Assembly (NCBI RefSeq): GCF_001467895.1 | Contig: NZ_LNYO01000006.1 | Coordinates: forward strand, 1 to 36,972 | DNA: 36,972 nt | Origin: Legionella nautarum | GTDB lineage: Bacteria; Pseudomonadota; Gammaproteobacteria; Legionellales; Legionellaceae | Direction: 5' to 3' | Part shown: in pieces, positions 7,828-15,822 of the stretch | How the letters are laid out: each line of letters starts with the position of its first letter | Position numbering within the stretch: position 1 is the stretch's first letter | Position numbers and translations under genes: made by a program | The notes under the pieces: model-generated | Seen by the model: only the letters and a program-made list of their open reading frames with translations | What the model was told of the DNA's origin: nothing | Database searches by the model: none

Positions 7828-8170
7828 TTTAATACCTTAAATTCGGCGATATCAAAATAGTACTATACAAATAGCAAATATAACAATAAATATAATTAAT
7901 GGCTTAAAAATATTATATGAGAGGTTTGATTGGGCAGAGTAATAGAAAAAAAGATCCATCCCCATTTATGTATTGACACCGCCCCAATTAATGCAATTTT
8001 TGATGGCTTCAAAGCCTTAAATGTTGAACATATCCAAGTCACGAGTAGCGATGAAATCAGCCCCAAGATTCTTGATACACCTATTGAAAAAATGGCTCCA
8101 ATCACTTTTGTACTGTCATACTACCTCTTCAGCAAGGTTACATCGTGGCCCAACAAAATAAAGGCTTATT
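7828..8170. other. Gap with no supported gene
   Basis: This 343-base stretch separates the 434-aa gene from abiEii. The part nearest 7827 is AT-rich and likely holds the promoter of the leftward 434-aa gene. The part from about 7930 to 8170 has open frames on both strands (up to 97 codons on +), but neither has a good ribosome-binding site or a recognisable domain. The higher-complexity composition hints at an old gene or transposase remnant that I cannot identify. Confidence 0.4.
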
Positions 8171-9175
8171 CTATCTCCTTATTTTTTTGGCACGTTTTGA
8201 GCTATTTTTCACATCGTTTTTAACTCCTTGTTGCGCCGACCAGCCTATAGCCGGATGAATTTTAATATTCTCAATCAACTCCCTGTCATCAGAGATCAAT
8301 TCAGGCTTTATCCTGCCTTTATCCAGTAGCTCGGATAAAAAAATGTGCTCATTTTCTGCAAGAGGTAAAAGATGTTTAAATGCTTGTTGGCATTCCGTAA
8401 CTAGTTCTTTAGCCCAATTTGAAATACCACTGATGGCTACTAAATCATTTTTTCTTAGTAGAGGGATCAATCGGTTTTTCAAATCTGTAATATCCACAGA
8501 AATTGCTTCTGGTGTTAGTTCCCTTAAATCTGCTTTTCTACTGATTGCCGAATATACAACTAATGCAATACGTAGCTTAGCCATATCAAGATTAGTTTTT
8601 GTTAACAGGTGATACGCATCAAACAAATCACGTCCAGTTTTTCTATCAATCAATGCAGTTAATTTTCCAGCGGACAACTCATGTGGATCTAAAATAGGAA
8701 TATCATGTACCTGTTTACTGCCAACCGCACAGCTAGATTTAAACTCTATCGGCCAAAGTGGAACGCGGTACATGAAGTTAAGATCAATTTCTAAGTTTCC
8801 CATTTGTCCCAATGCACTGGGATAACGCCAGATCATTTTACCACCTGCATGACGATTTGGATTTCTATCCATGGATAATCCATGTCGCTCGCAAATTCCA
8901 GTGATAACATCTTGAAGGATTGGTCGCTCTGATAACATCACTTCGCGATCAACGCTTCCAATATAATTCAAATCAATATCCACTGATAGGCGGGGTAATT
9001 CAAAAAAGAAAAGGTTAAGAGCTGTACCTCCTTTTAAAACAAATTTACCTTTTAGCTGCGGAAAAGTAGCAAAGTCGTTTAGCAAATCCATTAGGATATA
9101 TACTTTCTCGAGATGTTCCATTTTAAAACCAGTATTGGCAGCTTCTTGTTGTAATTTTTCTTTAGAAATCTTCAT
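8171..9175 (-). CDS. abiEii: AbiEii-family nucleotidyltransferase toxin
   Basis: A 334-aa protein from the preferred start at 9175 (MKISKEKLQQ); an upstream start at 9220 is possible. It has the AbiEii/AbiGii (DUF1814) polymerase-beta-like nucleotidyltransferase fold: GGTALNLFFFELPRLSVDIDL carries the GG and DxD motifs, and ELSAGKLTALIDRKTGRDLFD is the second conserved block. AbiEii toxins use nucleotides to modify targets and give bacteriostasis or phage abortive infection. The chosen start overlaps the antitoxin gene by 14 bases, the usual coupled abiEi-abiEii arrangement. Key residues look intact. Confidence 0.88.
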   Translation of the reverse strand: MKISKEKLQQEAANTGFKMEHLEKVYILMDLLNDFATFPQLKGKFVLKGGTALNLFFFELPRLSVDIDLNYIGSVDREVMLSERPILQDVITGICERHGLSMDRNPNRHAGGKMIWRYPSALGQMGNLEIDLNFMYRVPLWPIEFKSSCAVGSKQVHDIPILDPHELSAGKLTALIDRKTGRDLFDAYHLLTKTNLDMAKLRIALVVYSAISRKADLRELTPEAISVDITDLKNRLIPLLRKNDLVAISGISNWAKELVTECQQAFKHLLPLAENEHIFLSELLDKGRIKPELISDDRELIENIKIHPAIGWSAQQGVKNDVKNSSKRAKKIRR

Positions 9176-9995
9176 TAGGTTCTTCCCAGGAACGTTCGAT
9201 AATATAATTCGGAACCACAAGATTCCATCGCAGTATGTGTTTACCCGATTCGCGTTTGCTACGCTCTAAATAGTGGATGCCTCGTGGTTTTTTAGCTTCC
9301 AAATAACCTAAAGTATTTTCATCAACATGAAATTGTTCTTTAAATTGCTCAAGAAAAAAACCGAGTTTGGCTATTGTTGAAGAGTTATCCAAAAGATTTG
9401 CATACTCAATCATTTTATCCAGATTTAATATTGAAATATGTTCAGCAGAGCGCCAAATTTCTTCCCACCCACCAGCATAATTTGGACGATCAAGCACATC
9501 GACAATGGTCCTTTCTAAACTGGTTACTTGTATATTTAAACCCTGTCGATCGACTAATAGCACATCAAAATTTGTTGCTTGCTGTTCTATTAGTGCTTTT
9601 GGAAACGATAAGCAAATAAATTCAGATTCGTTATAGTAAAAAGGGTTAATAACACTTTCTGACATAAAGTAATGCTGGTGATGTAGCGAGTAGGAAATCC
9701 CATGAAAATCCAATGCTGATAGATAGCCGATAACAGTATCTTTCCTAATACGACCAGCAACCAGGTAAGGATCTACTGGAAAATTCTCTACAGAATGGCG
9801 AAATGATAAAGGTATACTTGCAAATAACCCTCGCTTTATACGCAAAATATGTTGTTTCTTTAAGTGATAAGCCAATAGTTCTCTTTGGGTATTCACATTA
9901 GTAGTCCCAAGTGATTTTAAAAACTCTTTGTATTCATCATGGGTAAATACAGGATATTGTTCAAAAAAACTTATAAGATTCATTATTTTTGACAT
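9162..9995 (-). CDS. abiEi: AbiEi-family antitoxin / transcriptional repressor
   Basis: A 277-aa protein. The N-terminus (FFEQYPVFTHDEYKEFLKSLG, then LAYHLKKQHILRIKRGLFAS) is the winged-helix DNA-binding domain of AbiEi antitoxins. The remainder (DPYLVAGRIRKDTVIGYLSALDFHG, then VTSLERTIVDVLDRPNYAGG) is the conserved C-terminal AbiEi domain that controls the toxin. AbiEi proteins repress their own operon by binding repeats in the promoter, and two matching repeat units lie just upstream here (9989-10090). The first ATG at 9995 lies within one repeat; a second in-frame ATG at 9983 is an alternative start. Neither has a strong ribosome-binding site. Confidence 0.88.
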   Translation of the reverse strand: MSKIMNLISFFEQYPVFTHDEYKEFLKSLGTTNVNTQRELLAYHLKKQHILRIKRGLFASIPLSFRHSVENFPVDPYLVAGRIRKDTVIGYLSALDFHGISYSLHHQHYFMSESVINPFYYNESEFICLSFPKALIEQQATNFDVLLVDRQGLNIQVTSLERTIVDVLDRPNYAGGWEEIWRSAEHISILNLDKMIEYANLLDNSSTIAKLGFFLEQFKEQFHVDENTLGYLEAKKPRGIHYLERSKRESGKHILRWNLVVPNYIIERSWEEPNEDF

Positions 9996-10090
9996 TTATT
10001 TTAATGGTTACTAATTAATTTAGTATTAATACATTATTTTGTCAAACATGGCTTTGACATTTATTCTAATAATTACTAAATTAATTAGTA
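9989..10090. promoter_or_regulatory. Duplicated operator in the abiE promoter
   Basis: Two ~37-bp units occur 64-65 bp apart. Each has ttgacatttatt followed by a near-palindrome: tactaattaatttagta (10009-10025) and tactaaattaattagta (10074-10090), which are exact reverse complements of each other. AbiEi antitoxins bind paired repeats of this sort to autoregulate. The first unit overlaps the abiEi start codon. The repeats are seen; the assignment to AbiEi is inferred from known systems. Confidence 0.7.
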
Positions 10091-10115
10091 TTATCTTGAA
10101 TTTATGTCAAAGCTT

Positions 10116-11321
10116 TTAATTTTGCTTAGCAATATCCTGTGGTAATATCCAATCATTAACCGGCTGATATCCGGCAACAGTTGATTTATCAGGGATCCAG
10201 CGCCCATAATGTTTGATAATCATTTCAGTATCTTTATGCCCCATCTGAGTAGCTACCCATAATGGGTTTTCTCCTGCCGAAAGCATCATAGAAGCATAAG
10301 TATGTCGTGTTTGATATGGATTGCGATAACGGACACCAGCTTTTTTTAAAATATGCGCCCAACAGGTTTTACGAATTTGACCATCGGTTTCCCATGGAGT
10401 CTCGGTGCGAGGATTATAAAATACCCGCTTGCCTTCAAGATATGTGAATGTTTTTTGATTTTTTAAAGCCTCTAATGCTGCCGGCAGCAGTAAAACATCC
10501 CGTACTCCAGATTTGGTTTTAGTGCCCTTTTCCTGCTTTAAAACTACTGCACGAGAAATCCTTACTAAACCTTTTAGCCAGTCAATATCATCCCACTCTA
10601 ATGCTATCAGTTCGGATGTACGCAAGCCTGCAAAAAATGCGAATTGAAATAGGTTTCTGGCTTGACCAGTAGCAGTACCAAGGATGGCTTTGATTTCATC
10701 TTGATCAAAAGGATCAACTTCCCAGTTACTCTGACTAGTCTTCTTATTTATCAATTTAGAAAGAACCAATCGATCAAGAGGGTTTCGCTCAATGATTCCG
10801 TCATTAAGCGCCTGATTCAGCATATTTCGCAGTGGTATTATAATATTGCGTACAGTTTTGATAGTCAGGTTCAACCCAGTTATCCAGTTGCGAATAATTA
10901 CAGGGGATAGTTCTCTGATTGGAATGCCCCCAAAATTAGGATATAAATGTGCATCACAAACTTTACTGTAACCATTATAAGTACTTGCCTCCAAAGTTTT
11001 TTCGGCAATAGCCATATAATCTTTCAGTAACTCGCCAGTTGTCGCTTTGATGATTACATGGCCAAATAACCGGGCTCGTTTGGAGTCTGGAAAATAGTCG
11101 GCATAATTAAAAGTACCTAAGGCAATCGCATTAATGATTTCACCACGTAACCGCTCGGCATATTTTAAATTAGCTTTCGTAGGTTCCAGCCTTAACGTTT
11201 CTCGACATTGAACTCCACGATAACTGAATATAATCCGAATGGCACGTCCGGTTTCCCACTCACGAATATTTACCCCGCGCGAAGGCTGCGATTCGTTGCC
11301 TTGTTTCCGTTTTCCACCCAT
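10116..11321 (-). CDS. int: Tyrosine recombinase, ICE integrase
   Basis: A 401-aa phage-type integrase. Residues 15-85 form an N-terminal arm-binding segment (GRAIRIIFSYRGVQCRETL), 95-185 the SAM-like core-binding domain, and 205-375 the catalytic domain. Visible catalytic residues are Arg234 (AGLRTSELIAL), Lys270, Arg339 in YQTRHTYAS (Tyr336 stands where His is common, a frequent variant), His362 (QMGHKD) and Tyr372 (HYGRW). It overlaps the upstream excisionase-like gene by 52 bases, so both are one operon. As the only integrase in the window it is the likely enzyme acting on the tmRNA-end core at 6358, although AbiE and an unknown gene lie between. Confidence 0.92.
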   Translation of the reverse strand: MGGKRKQGNESQPSRGVNIREWETGRAIRIIFSYRGVQCRETLRLEPTKANLKYAERLRGEIINAIALGTFNYADYFPDSKRARLFGHVIIKATTGELLKDYMAIAEKTLEASTYNGYSKVCDAHLYPNFGGIPIRELSPVIIRNWITGLNLTIKTVRNIIIPLRNMLNQALNDGIIERNPLDRLVLSKLINKKTSQSNWEVDPFDQDEIKAILGTATGQARNLFQFAFFAGLRTSELIALEWDDIDWLKGLVRISRAVVLKQEKGTKTKSGVRDVLLLPAALEALKNQKTFTYLEGKRVFYNPRTETPWETDGQIRKTCWAHILKKAGVRYRNPYQTRHTYASMMLSAGENPLWVATQMGHKDTEMIIKHYGRWIPDKSTVAGYQPVNDWILPQDIAKQN

Positions 11322-11479
11322 TTTTCAACCTCATCTAAATTGATCCATACATTACCATCTGGTCCTATTTTACATTGTATGCCATCAAGCCACATACCAC
11401 GCTTGCGCTTAGCATGCACTGCATTGGAAGTGTCGCCGGAGATCTGACAGTATTTTTTCAATTTAACCCATTTAACCAT
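11270..11479 (-). CDS. Excisionase-like small DNA-binding protein
   Basis: A 69-aa basic protein starting MVKWVKLKKYCQISG and containing GMWLDGIQCKIGPDGNVWINLDEVEKW. The pattern (short winged HTH, tryptophan-rich, followed by int) is that of Xis/AlpA-type directionality factors. The start at 11479 has AGGAG nine bases upstream. Its ATGGTTAA overlaps the stop of the preceding gene, and its 3' end overlaps int. Role as excisionase is inferred from family pattern and context. Confidence 0.75.
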   Translation of the reverse strand: MVKWVKLKKYCQISGDTSNAVHAKRKRGMWLDGIQCKIGPDGNVWINLDEVEKWVENGNKATNRSLRAG

Positions 11480-11762
11480 TTTGATTACTCCTGTAACTAT
11501 TAACATTTCGGTTTCCCTTTACTAAAAATGGCAAGCAACCTCGCTGTTTACTATTCAATTCAAGAATCATTTGGTATAGCTGCACGAGATGCTTTTCTGA
11601 TGAGGAAAAGTTTGGAGGTATTTCGTTTCCTTGGTAAATGGTACTAATGCTCTTAATTGATGCATTTGATAAAGACGCTATATTTTTTATGTCATAGCCG
11701 GTTGAGTCCAGTAGATACTGGATAATCCCTTGATAAATTTGTAATTTGGGATGATTTTTCAT
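11472..11762 (-). CDS. Small HTH-like protein, first gene of the int operon
   Basis: The start at 11762 (MKNHPKLQIYQGI) is preferred because GGAG lies eight bases upstream; a longer form from 11786 is possible. The product is about 96 aa. Residues ~10-50 (IIQYLLDSTGYDIKNIASLSNASIKSISTIYQG) look like a helix-turn-helix of the XRE type. I do not recognise it more closely. Its stop overlaps the excisionase start, so it is translated together with xis and int and may regulate them. Confidence 0.65.
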   Translation of the reverse strand: MKNHPKLQIYQGIIQYLLDSTGYDIKNIASLSNASIKSISTIYQGNEIPPNFSSSEKHLVQLYQMILELNSKQRGCLPFLVKGNRNVNSYRSNQNG

Positions 11763-11889
11763 TCTAAAACTCCATTGAACCATCATTGTTATTATTTGTT
11801 CCTCAGACGTAGCACTCTACTACCCTGTCACCGAGTTTTGGTTTTGTTTTGTGGCCTCCGATTTTCACTCCTGGTTAACAACATAGAAT

Positions 11890-11963
11890 AAAATGGTATT
11901 TTAAGTTTAATCTAAATGCAACATAAAGTTTATTTAAAGCCAACTTAAAGTAAAATGCTATTT
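11890..11963. promoter_or_regulatory. Repeat-rich divergent control region
   Basis: The 260-base gap between the int operon (leftward) and the XRE gene (rightward) holds a 12-base direct repeat, aaaatg(g/c)tattt, at 11890-11901 and 11952-11963. Several ttaaag/taaagt words lie between the copies. This looks like an operator cluster for one of the two flanking HTH proteins. A matching protein cannot be named. Confidence 0.45.
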
Positions 11964-12035
11964 ATAATCGTATAAATATGGAACTTATTGAACCAGATAA
12001 ACAATAAAGATATACTGGCATCTCCTAGATTTGAC

Positions 12036-12041
12036 AGGAGG
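12036..12041 (+). promoter_or_regulatory. Strong ribosome-binding site deciding a TTG start
   Basis: A consensus AGGAGG sits five bases before a TTG at 12047, and no ATG is suitably placed. This supports initiation at TTG. Confidence 0.7.
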
Positions 12042-12046
12042 CACAA

Positions 12047-12556
12047 TTGCAGAGAGAGCATTTTGTTCAGGGTTTTGCCAGAAGGCTTACAGCACTTATG
12101 CAGCAAGCGGAGCTGGGATCATCAAAATCCAAAGCAGGTGTCCAGATTAATAAACTGGCCGAAGTAAGTGGTTGCTCTCACCAAATGGCAAGACGCTATG
12201 CGTTAGGCGAAGCACTACCTGATGTTGATGTCATTTATAAGATTGCAAAGTGGCTGAAAGTCTCTCCTGGATGGCTCTTATATGGCGAAGAAGGAGACAT
12301 TCCCAATAATATCGGCCAAACCAATCTAATCCACATTGAGCCTCAGTTGCTTGAATATATTCTTTCAAAATGTGCAGCCCTTTTTGATATTACGAATAAT
12401 AGACAAGAACTGATTAGCTACATTTTGGATATCATTCATGATACAACCCATATAGAGGCTGATCAGAAGGAAATTTTAAAAGTTATTGATATGTCTATCA
12501 ACTCCATTACACGCTTTCATGGAATTAACGATGATGTACGAGTTAAAACAGGCTGA
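12047..12556 (+). CDS. XRE/CI-type transcriptional regulator
   Basis: A 169-aa protein beginning at a TTG codon. Residues 8-80 form a lambda-repressor-like HTH (FARRLTALMQQAEL, then INKLAEVSGCSHQMARRYALGEALPDVDVIYKIAKWLKVSPGWLLYG). The rest is helical, without an S24 peptidase domain, so it would not be SOS-cleaved. It is the first gene of a rightward cassette. Its 3' end overlaps the next ORF by about 25 bases, suggesting translational coupling. Target sites are probably the repeats at 11890-11963. Confidence 0.82.
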   Translation: MQREHFVQGFARRLTALMQQAELGSSKSKAGVQINKLAEVSGCSHQMARRYALGEALPDVDVIYKIAKWLKVSPGWLLYGEEGDIPNNIGQTNLIHIEPQLLEYILSKCAALFDITNNRQELISYILDIIHDTTHIEADQKEILKVIDMSINSITRFHGINDDVRVKTG

Positions 12557-13145
12557 GTGTTCGCCTCTTCAAAAACATAAAATTAAATTACATCCAGAAG
12601 TAATAGAAATTCTGTTTGAAAATCGACGGTATATTAAAAATCTCTTCTCAAACCTAAAGGGATTGCATGGGATTACACATATGGGGATGGCCTGTATAGA
12701 TCCATCTCAGGAGTTAGTCGCTTTTTCGACTACACCCAATATTGAATACAACCTCTTCCATCAAAACTTATGGCTTGAGGATATCAGTTTTAATTCAGAC
12801 GGTGCCGATAAAAACACACTGATATGGTGGGATTATCAAAATGAAAAAATTGAAAAAATTAAACTGAAAAACAACAATTTCACAATGGGAATGACGATAT
12901 ATAGACCCATTGGTAATTTTGGTTTGATGTATTCTTTTGCAACAGATGAAAAAACGAGAGGATTACGGGAATTCTATAGTGATAACTTGTTTGGCTTGAT
13001 TGATATGGGCGATTACTTTTATAAGTCGCTAAGAGAATTATATAATAGCTATTCTCTAAAGCATTTACCGCCCAACTTGAATGAATTCAGCTCAAAAGCA
13101 ACAGGGCTTAGTATTAGACCTATTCTGCGTCTGGTGCAGACATGA
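12531..13145 (+). CDS. Unrecognised protein, possibly a LuxR-type ligand-binding domain
   Basis: A 204-aa protein from the ATG at 12531 (12534 is equally possible). No HTH is present. The middle (THMGMACIDPSQELVAFST, LFHQNLWLEDISF, FTMGMTIYRPIGNFGLMYSFATDEKTRG) has the alternating strand/helix and aromatic pattern of autoinducer-binding or PAS-like sensor domains. The similarity is weak and judged by eye. It overlaps the XRE regulator gene, so the two products may act as a split sensor/regulator. Other explanations are possible. Confidence 0.55.
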   Translation: MMYELKQAECSPLQKHKIKLHPEVIEILFENRRYIKNLFSNLKGLHGITHMGMACIDPSQELVAFSTTPNIEYNLFHQNLWLEDISFNSDGADKNTLIWWDYQNEKIEKIKLKNNNFTMGMTIYRPIGNFGLMYSFATDEKTRGLREFYSDNLFGLIDMGDYFYKSLRELYNSYSLKHLPPNLNEFSSKATGLSIRPILRLVQT

Positions 13146-13166
13146 GAAAAAATAAGGTGATGAATC

Positions 13167-13715
13167 ATGGATAAAAGCAACATTATTCTTTTAGGAAATC
13201 CGCTATTAAGACAAATAGCTCAACCTATTGCAAATGAAGAGTTCGGTACACCTGAACTTAAGCAAATGGAGCAAGTGTTATTTGAAATGTTAGAAGCAGA
13301 GAATGGTTTGGGGCTCGCTGCTCCACAAATAGGCATCAGCAAAAGGGCATTGGTGTTTGGCATGGATAAACATCCAGTGCATACTCATTTACCAGCAATT
13401 CCGTTTACTATCTTATTTAATCCTTCATATGAACCATTGTCTGAAGAATGTGCTGAAGATTATGAGGGATGTTTAAGTGTAGGCACACTTAGAGGTAAGG
13501 TATCCCGATATAAACATATTCGTTATCGAGGTTATAATGCTAATGGCAACCTGATAGAGCGAGAGGCATATGATCTTCATGCCCGAGTGCTGCAACACGA
13601 ATATGATCATTTAGATGGTGTAATCTTTCTGGATAAAGTTACAAATGTTAACTCACTAGGATTTCATGAAGAATTAGTTCGAACAGGTGAGCTTAAAGCA
13701 AGAAAAAGCGCATAG
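13167..13715 (+). CDS. def: Peptide deformylase (accessory copy)
   Basis: A 182-aa metalloenzyme that removes the formyl group from nascent N-terminal fMet. All three motifs are intact: GLGLAAPQ (47-54), EGCLS (100-104, metal ligand Cys102) and HEYDH (144-148, the two histidine ligands and catalytic Glu). Length is standard. The chromosomal def normally sits with fmt; here it lies between a regulator pair and an MFS transporter, so it is an extra copy carried as cargo. Its ATG has AAGGTGAT upstream. A resistant duplicate is one explanation; the sequence does not prove it. Confidence 0.92.
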   Translation: MDKSNIILLGNPLLRQIAQPIANEEFGTPELKQMEQVLFEMLEAENGLGLAAPQIGISKRALVFGMDKHPVHTHLPAIPFTILFNPSYEPLSEECAEDYEGCLSVGTLRGKVSRYKHIRYRGYNANGNLIEREAYDLHARVLQHEYDHLDGVIFLDKVTNVNSLGFHEELVRTGELKARKSA

Positions 13716-13721
13716 AGTCAC

Positions 13722-15011
13722 ATGTTTAAAACTTCAAAAAAAATCATTATCAGCGGCGCTATTGGCAATGCACTTGAGATGTATGATTACATAATATGGG
13801 GATTATTCTCTGTTTTTTTATCAAAAGAATTTTTACCTCCTCAGTCCAAGTTATCTGATATTTTCTTTTTATTCTTGATCACCTATATTCTAAGACCAAT
13901 TGGCAGTCTGCTTGGCGGTATGCTAGCTGATCAAGTCGGTAGAAAAAAGATGTTAACTCTGAGCATCTTTCTAATGGGAATTTGCACAGCCTTAGTTGGT
14001 ATTTTACCATCTTATGAGCAAATCGGGGTTATTTCAGTTTTTCTCCTGCTGTTCATTCGATTAATCCAGGTCTTTTCTATTGGAAGCGAGTACATTAGTT
14101 CCGTCGCCTTGCTCATTGAATGTGGCGAAAAAGACAAAAAAGGCTATTTTGGTTCATGGGCGGCTTTTGGCATTAATGCGGGTATGCTTATATCCTCCTT
14201 AACAGGAGCATTGGTTTTATATTTAATAGACATTCATTTGCTCCCACCATGGGGCTGGCGGATAGCCTTTATTCTTGCTTTCGTCACCATGATTTTTGGT
14301 TTCTGGATACGCAGTTCAATTCCAGAAAGCCAGGAATTTATCTCTAATAATGCTAGAAGCAACCAACGATCCTTGAGTAATATTTTTATCGATACCATTA
14401 GTTTGTTGAAACAACAGTTTTTAGAGTCTTTTGTTGTTTTTTCATTAGTCTTGTTCGGCGTTGCCACAACAGTACTAGTATTTGTTTATGCACCCATTCA
14501 CCTGGTCACGGTTAACAATTTTTCAAATACACAAGCATTCTTGATCAACTCATATGGCCTTGTGATTGTTACAGTGTTAATTCCTTTCATGGGGAAATCG
14601 TCAGATTTATATGGGCGTATACGTATAATTTTAATGGGAATAATCACATTGTTACTGTTAATTACCCCTTATTTTATATGTCTAACATCAGGAACATTTT
14701 CTCATACCATATTGTTCCATTGTTTAATAGCTGTACCTTGTGCAGCTATTTTTGCTGTTATCCCTGTGTTTATTACCGATATTTTTCCCCATTCAGTTAG
14801 ATGCTCAATTGCTAATCTTATCTATTCAATAGCTGCCTGTTTAGGTGGCGGACTCACACCATTGATTGCGTTTAAACTAGGTGAAACTCATGATCATTCA
14901 CCCAGCTATATTTTAATTATCTTTGGAATAATTAGTTTGATTACATTATTCTTGTACATAAAGACAAATAAACAAAAAAATGCTCAGTTAGTACTTATAG
15001 AAAAAACTTAA
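13722..15011 (+). CDS. MFS transporter, MHS (ProP-like) subfamily
   Basis: A 429-aa membrane protein with about 12 predicted helices. Signature segments are GAIGNALEMYDYIIWG at the start, RPIGSLLGGMLADQVGRKK (loop 2-3), LLFIRLIQVFSIGSEY and PPWGWRIAFIL, all typical of metabolite:H+ symporters related to ProP, KgtP and ShiA. It begins six bases after the deformylase stop, so the two are co-transcribed. Substrate cannot be predicted. It lacks the long C-terminal coiled coil of osmosensing ProP. Confidence 0.85.
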   Translation: MFKTSKKIIISGAIGNALEMYDYIIWGLFSVFLSKEFLPPQSKLSDIFFLFLITYILRPIGSLLGGMLADQVGRKKMLTLSIFLMGICTALVGILPSYEQIGVISVFLLLFIRLIQVFSIGSEYISSVALLIECGEKDKKGYFGSWAAFGINAGMLISSLTGALVLYLIDIHLLPPWGWRIAFILAFVTMIFGFWIRSSIPESQEFISNNARSNQRSLSNIFIDTISLLKQQFLESFVVFSLVLFGVATTVLVFVYAPIHLVTVNNFSNTQAFLINSYGLVIVTVLIPFMGKSSDLYGRIRIILMGIITLLLLITPYFICLTSGTFSHTILFHCLIAVPCAAIFAVIPVFITDIFPHSVRCSIANLIYSIAACLGGGLTPLIAFKLGETHDHSPSYILIIFGIISLITLFLYIKTNKQKNAQLVLIEKT

Positions 15012-15073
15012 AGGATTACTATGCAAAAATGCAGAACTAGTGGTTTCTTTTAATTTGGCTAAGTTTACGTCCA

Positions 15074-15748
15074 CTATAATCTACTTCTAATCAATGTTAA
15101 AACCACCCCAACAATTTGATGGTGGGAATCTTGCTGGACTCGAATATTTGCCCAGTTATCATTGAGTGCTATCAACTCATACTCTGTGTTGGCTTTTTCA
15201 ACTGATAATTGTTTATATCGCCGTACAATCACTTCATCTTTAGCTTGAGCAACAACCAACTCCCCAGGCTGAACATGTTTATCAGGATTAATAATTAAAA
15301 TATCACCGCTTTTTAACTCCGGTATCATACTGTCATCTTGCATGCAATATGCAAAAGCATTTTCACTCAGCTGCTTTGACAACTCAGGATTAAGCGGAAT
15401 AAAAGAAACAGAACTAGTCTCCCAGTCCTCCTTAATTGATTTAATACATGTTTTGGGATCACAAGCTTGCTTTGCATTTAGCAGCGGAATTAACGCGCCC
15501 AGCCAGGGAAATTCTCTCTTAATTTGTTTTTCATCGGTTAAACACATCAAATACCCAGGAGCTACGTCTAGAGCCTCTGCTAATTGCTTAATTTCTCCTG
15601 GACCTGGTGTTCTTATCCCTCTTTCCCAATTATTAATACGGGATGGTTTTAAATCGTCTGTAAGCTCTGCAAGCGATTTTCTGGTTAGCCCCTTGGCTTT
15701 ACGCTCTTGAAAAATGCGCTCTCCAATTTTTTCTTTGATGTTCATCAT
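15074..15748 (-). CDS. prpA: PrpA/CI-like repressor with S24 peptidase fold
   Basis: A 224-aa protein from the start MMNIKEKIGER; the longer frame to 15829 would run through the operators. The N-terminal HTH covers residues 5-70 (IFQERKAKGLTRKSLAEL, SRINNWERG). The C-terminal LexA/UmuD-like domain runs from ~85. Ser140 (DDSM) matches the catalytic serine, but the lysine position (VKRL in LexA) is Arg176 (VIVRRY). The usual Ala-Gly cleavage site corresponds to Ala95-Cys96. Self-cleavage may therefore be impaired. It faces lvrA across a palindrome-rich promoter, as in Legionella ICEs where a phage-type repressor controls lvr genes. The gene name rests on this context. Confidence 0.82.
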   Translation of the reverse strand: MMNIKEKIGERIFQERKAKGLTRKSLAELTDDLKPSRINNWERGIRTPGPGEIKQLAEALDVAPGYLMCLTDEKQIKREFPWLGALIPLLNAKQACDPKTCIKSIKEDWETSSVSFIPLNPELSKQLSENAFAYCMQDDSMIPELKSGDILIINPDKHVQPGELVVAQAKDEVIVRRYKQLSVEKANTEYELIALNDNWANIRVQQDSHHQIVGVVLTLIRSRL

Positions 15749-15786
15749 CAATTTATACCTTTTCTCAAAATAATAAATAAAACCAT

Positions 15787-15816
15787 TGACAATATTCTTT
15801 TGGTGCAATATTGTCA
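15787..15816. promoter_or_regulatory. Palindromic operator O1, prpA-lvrA
   Basis: The arms tgacaatatt (15787-15796) and aatattgtca (15807-15816) are perfect reverse complements with a 10-base spacer. They lie in the divergent promoter between prpA and lvrA. This is the form expected of a dimeric CI-type repressor site. Binding by PrpA is inferred. Confidence 0.75.
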
Positions 15817-15822
15817 CACATA

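Noticed and set aside
7930-8223. 97-codon plus-strand ORF
   Set aside because: It has no ribosome-binding site or recognised motif and its end runs into abiEii on the other strand; kept only as an unresolved gap.
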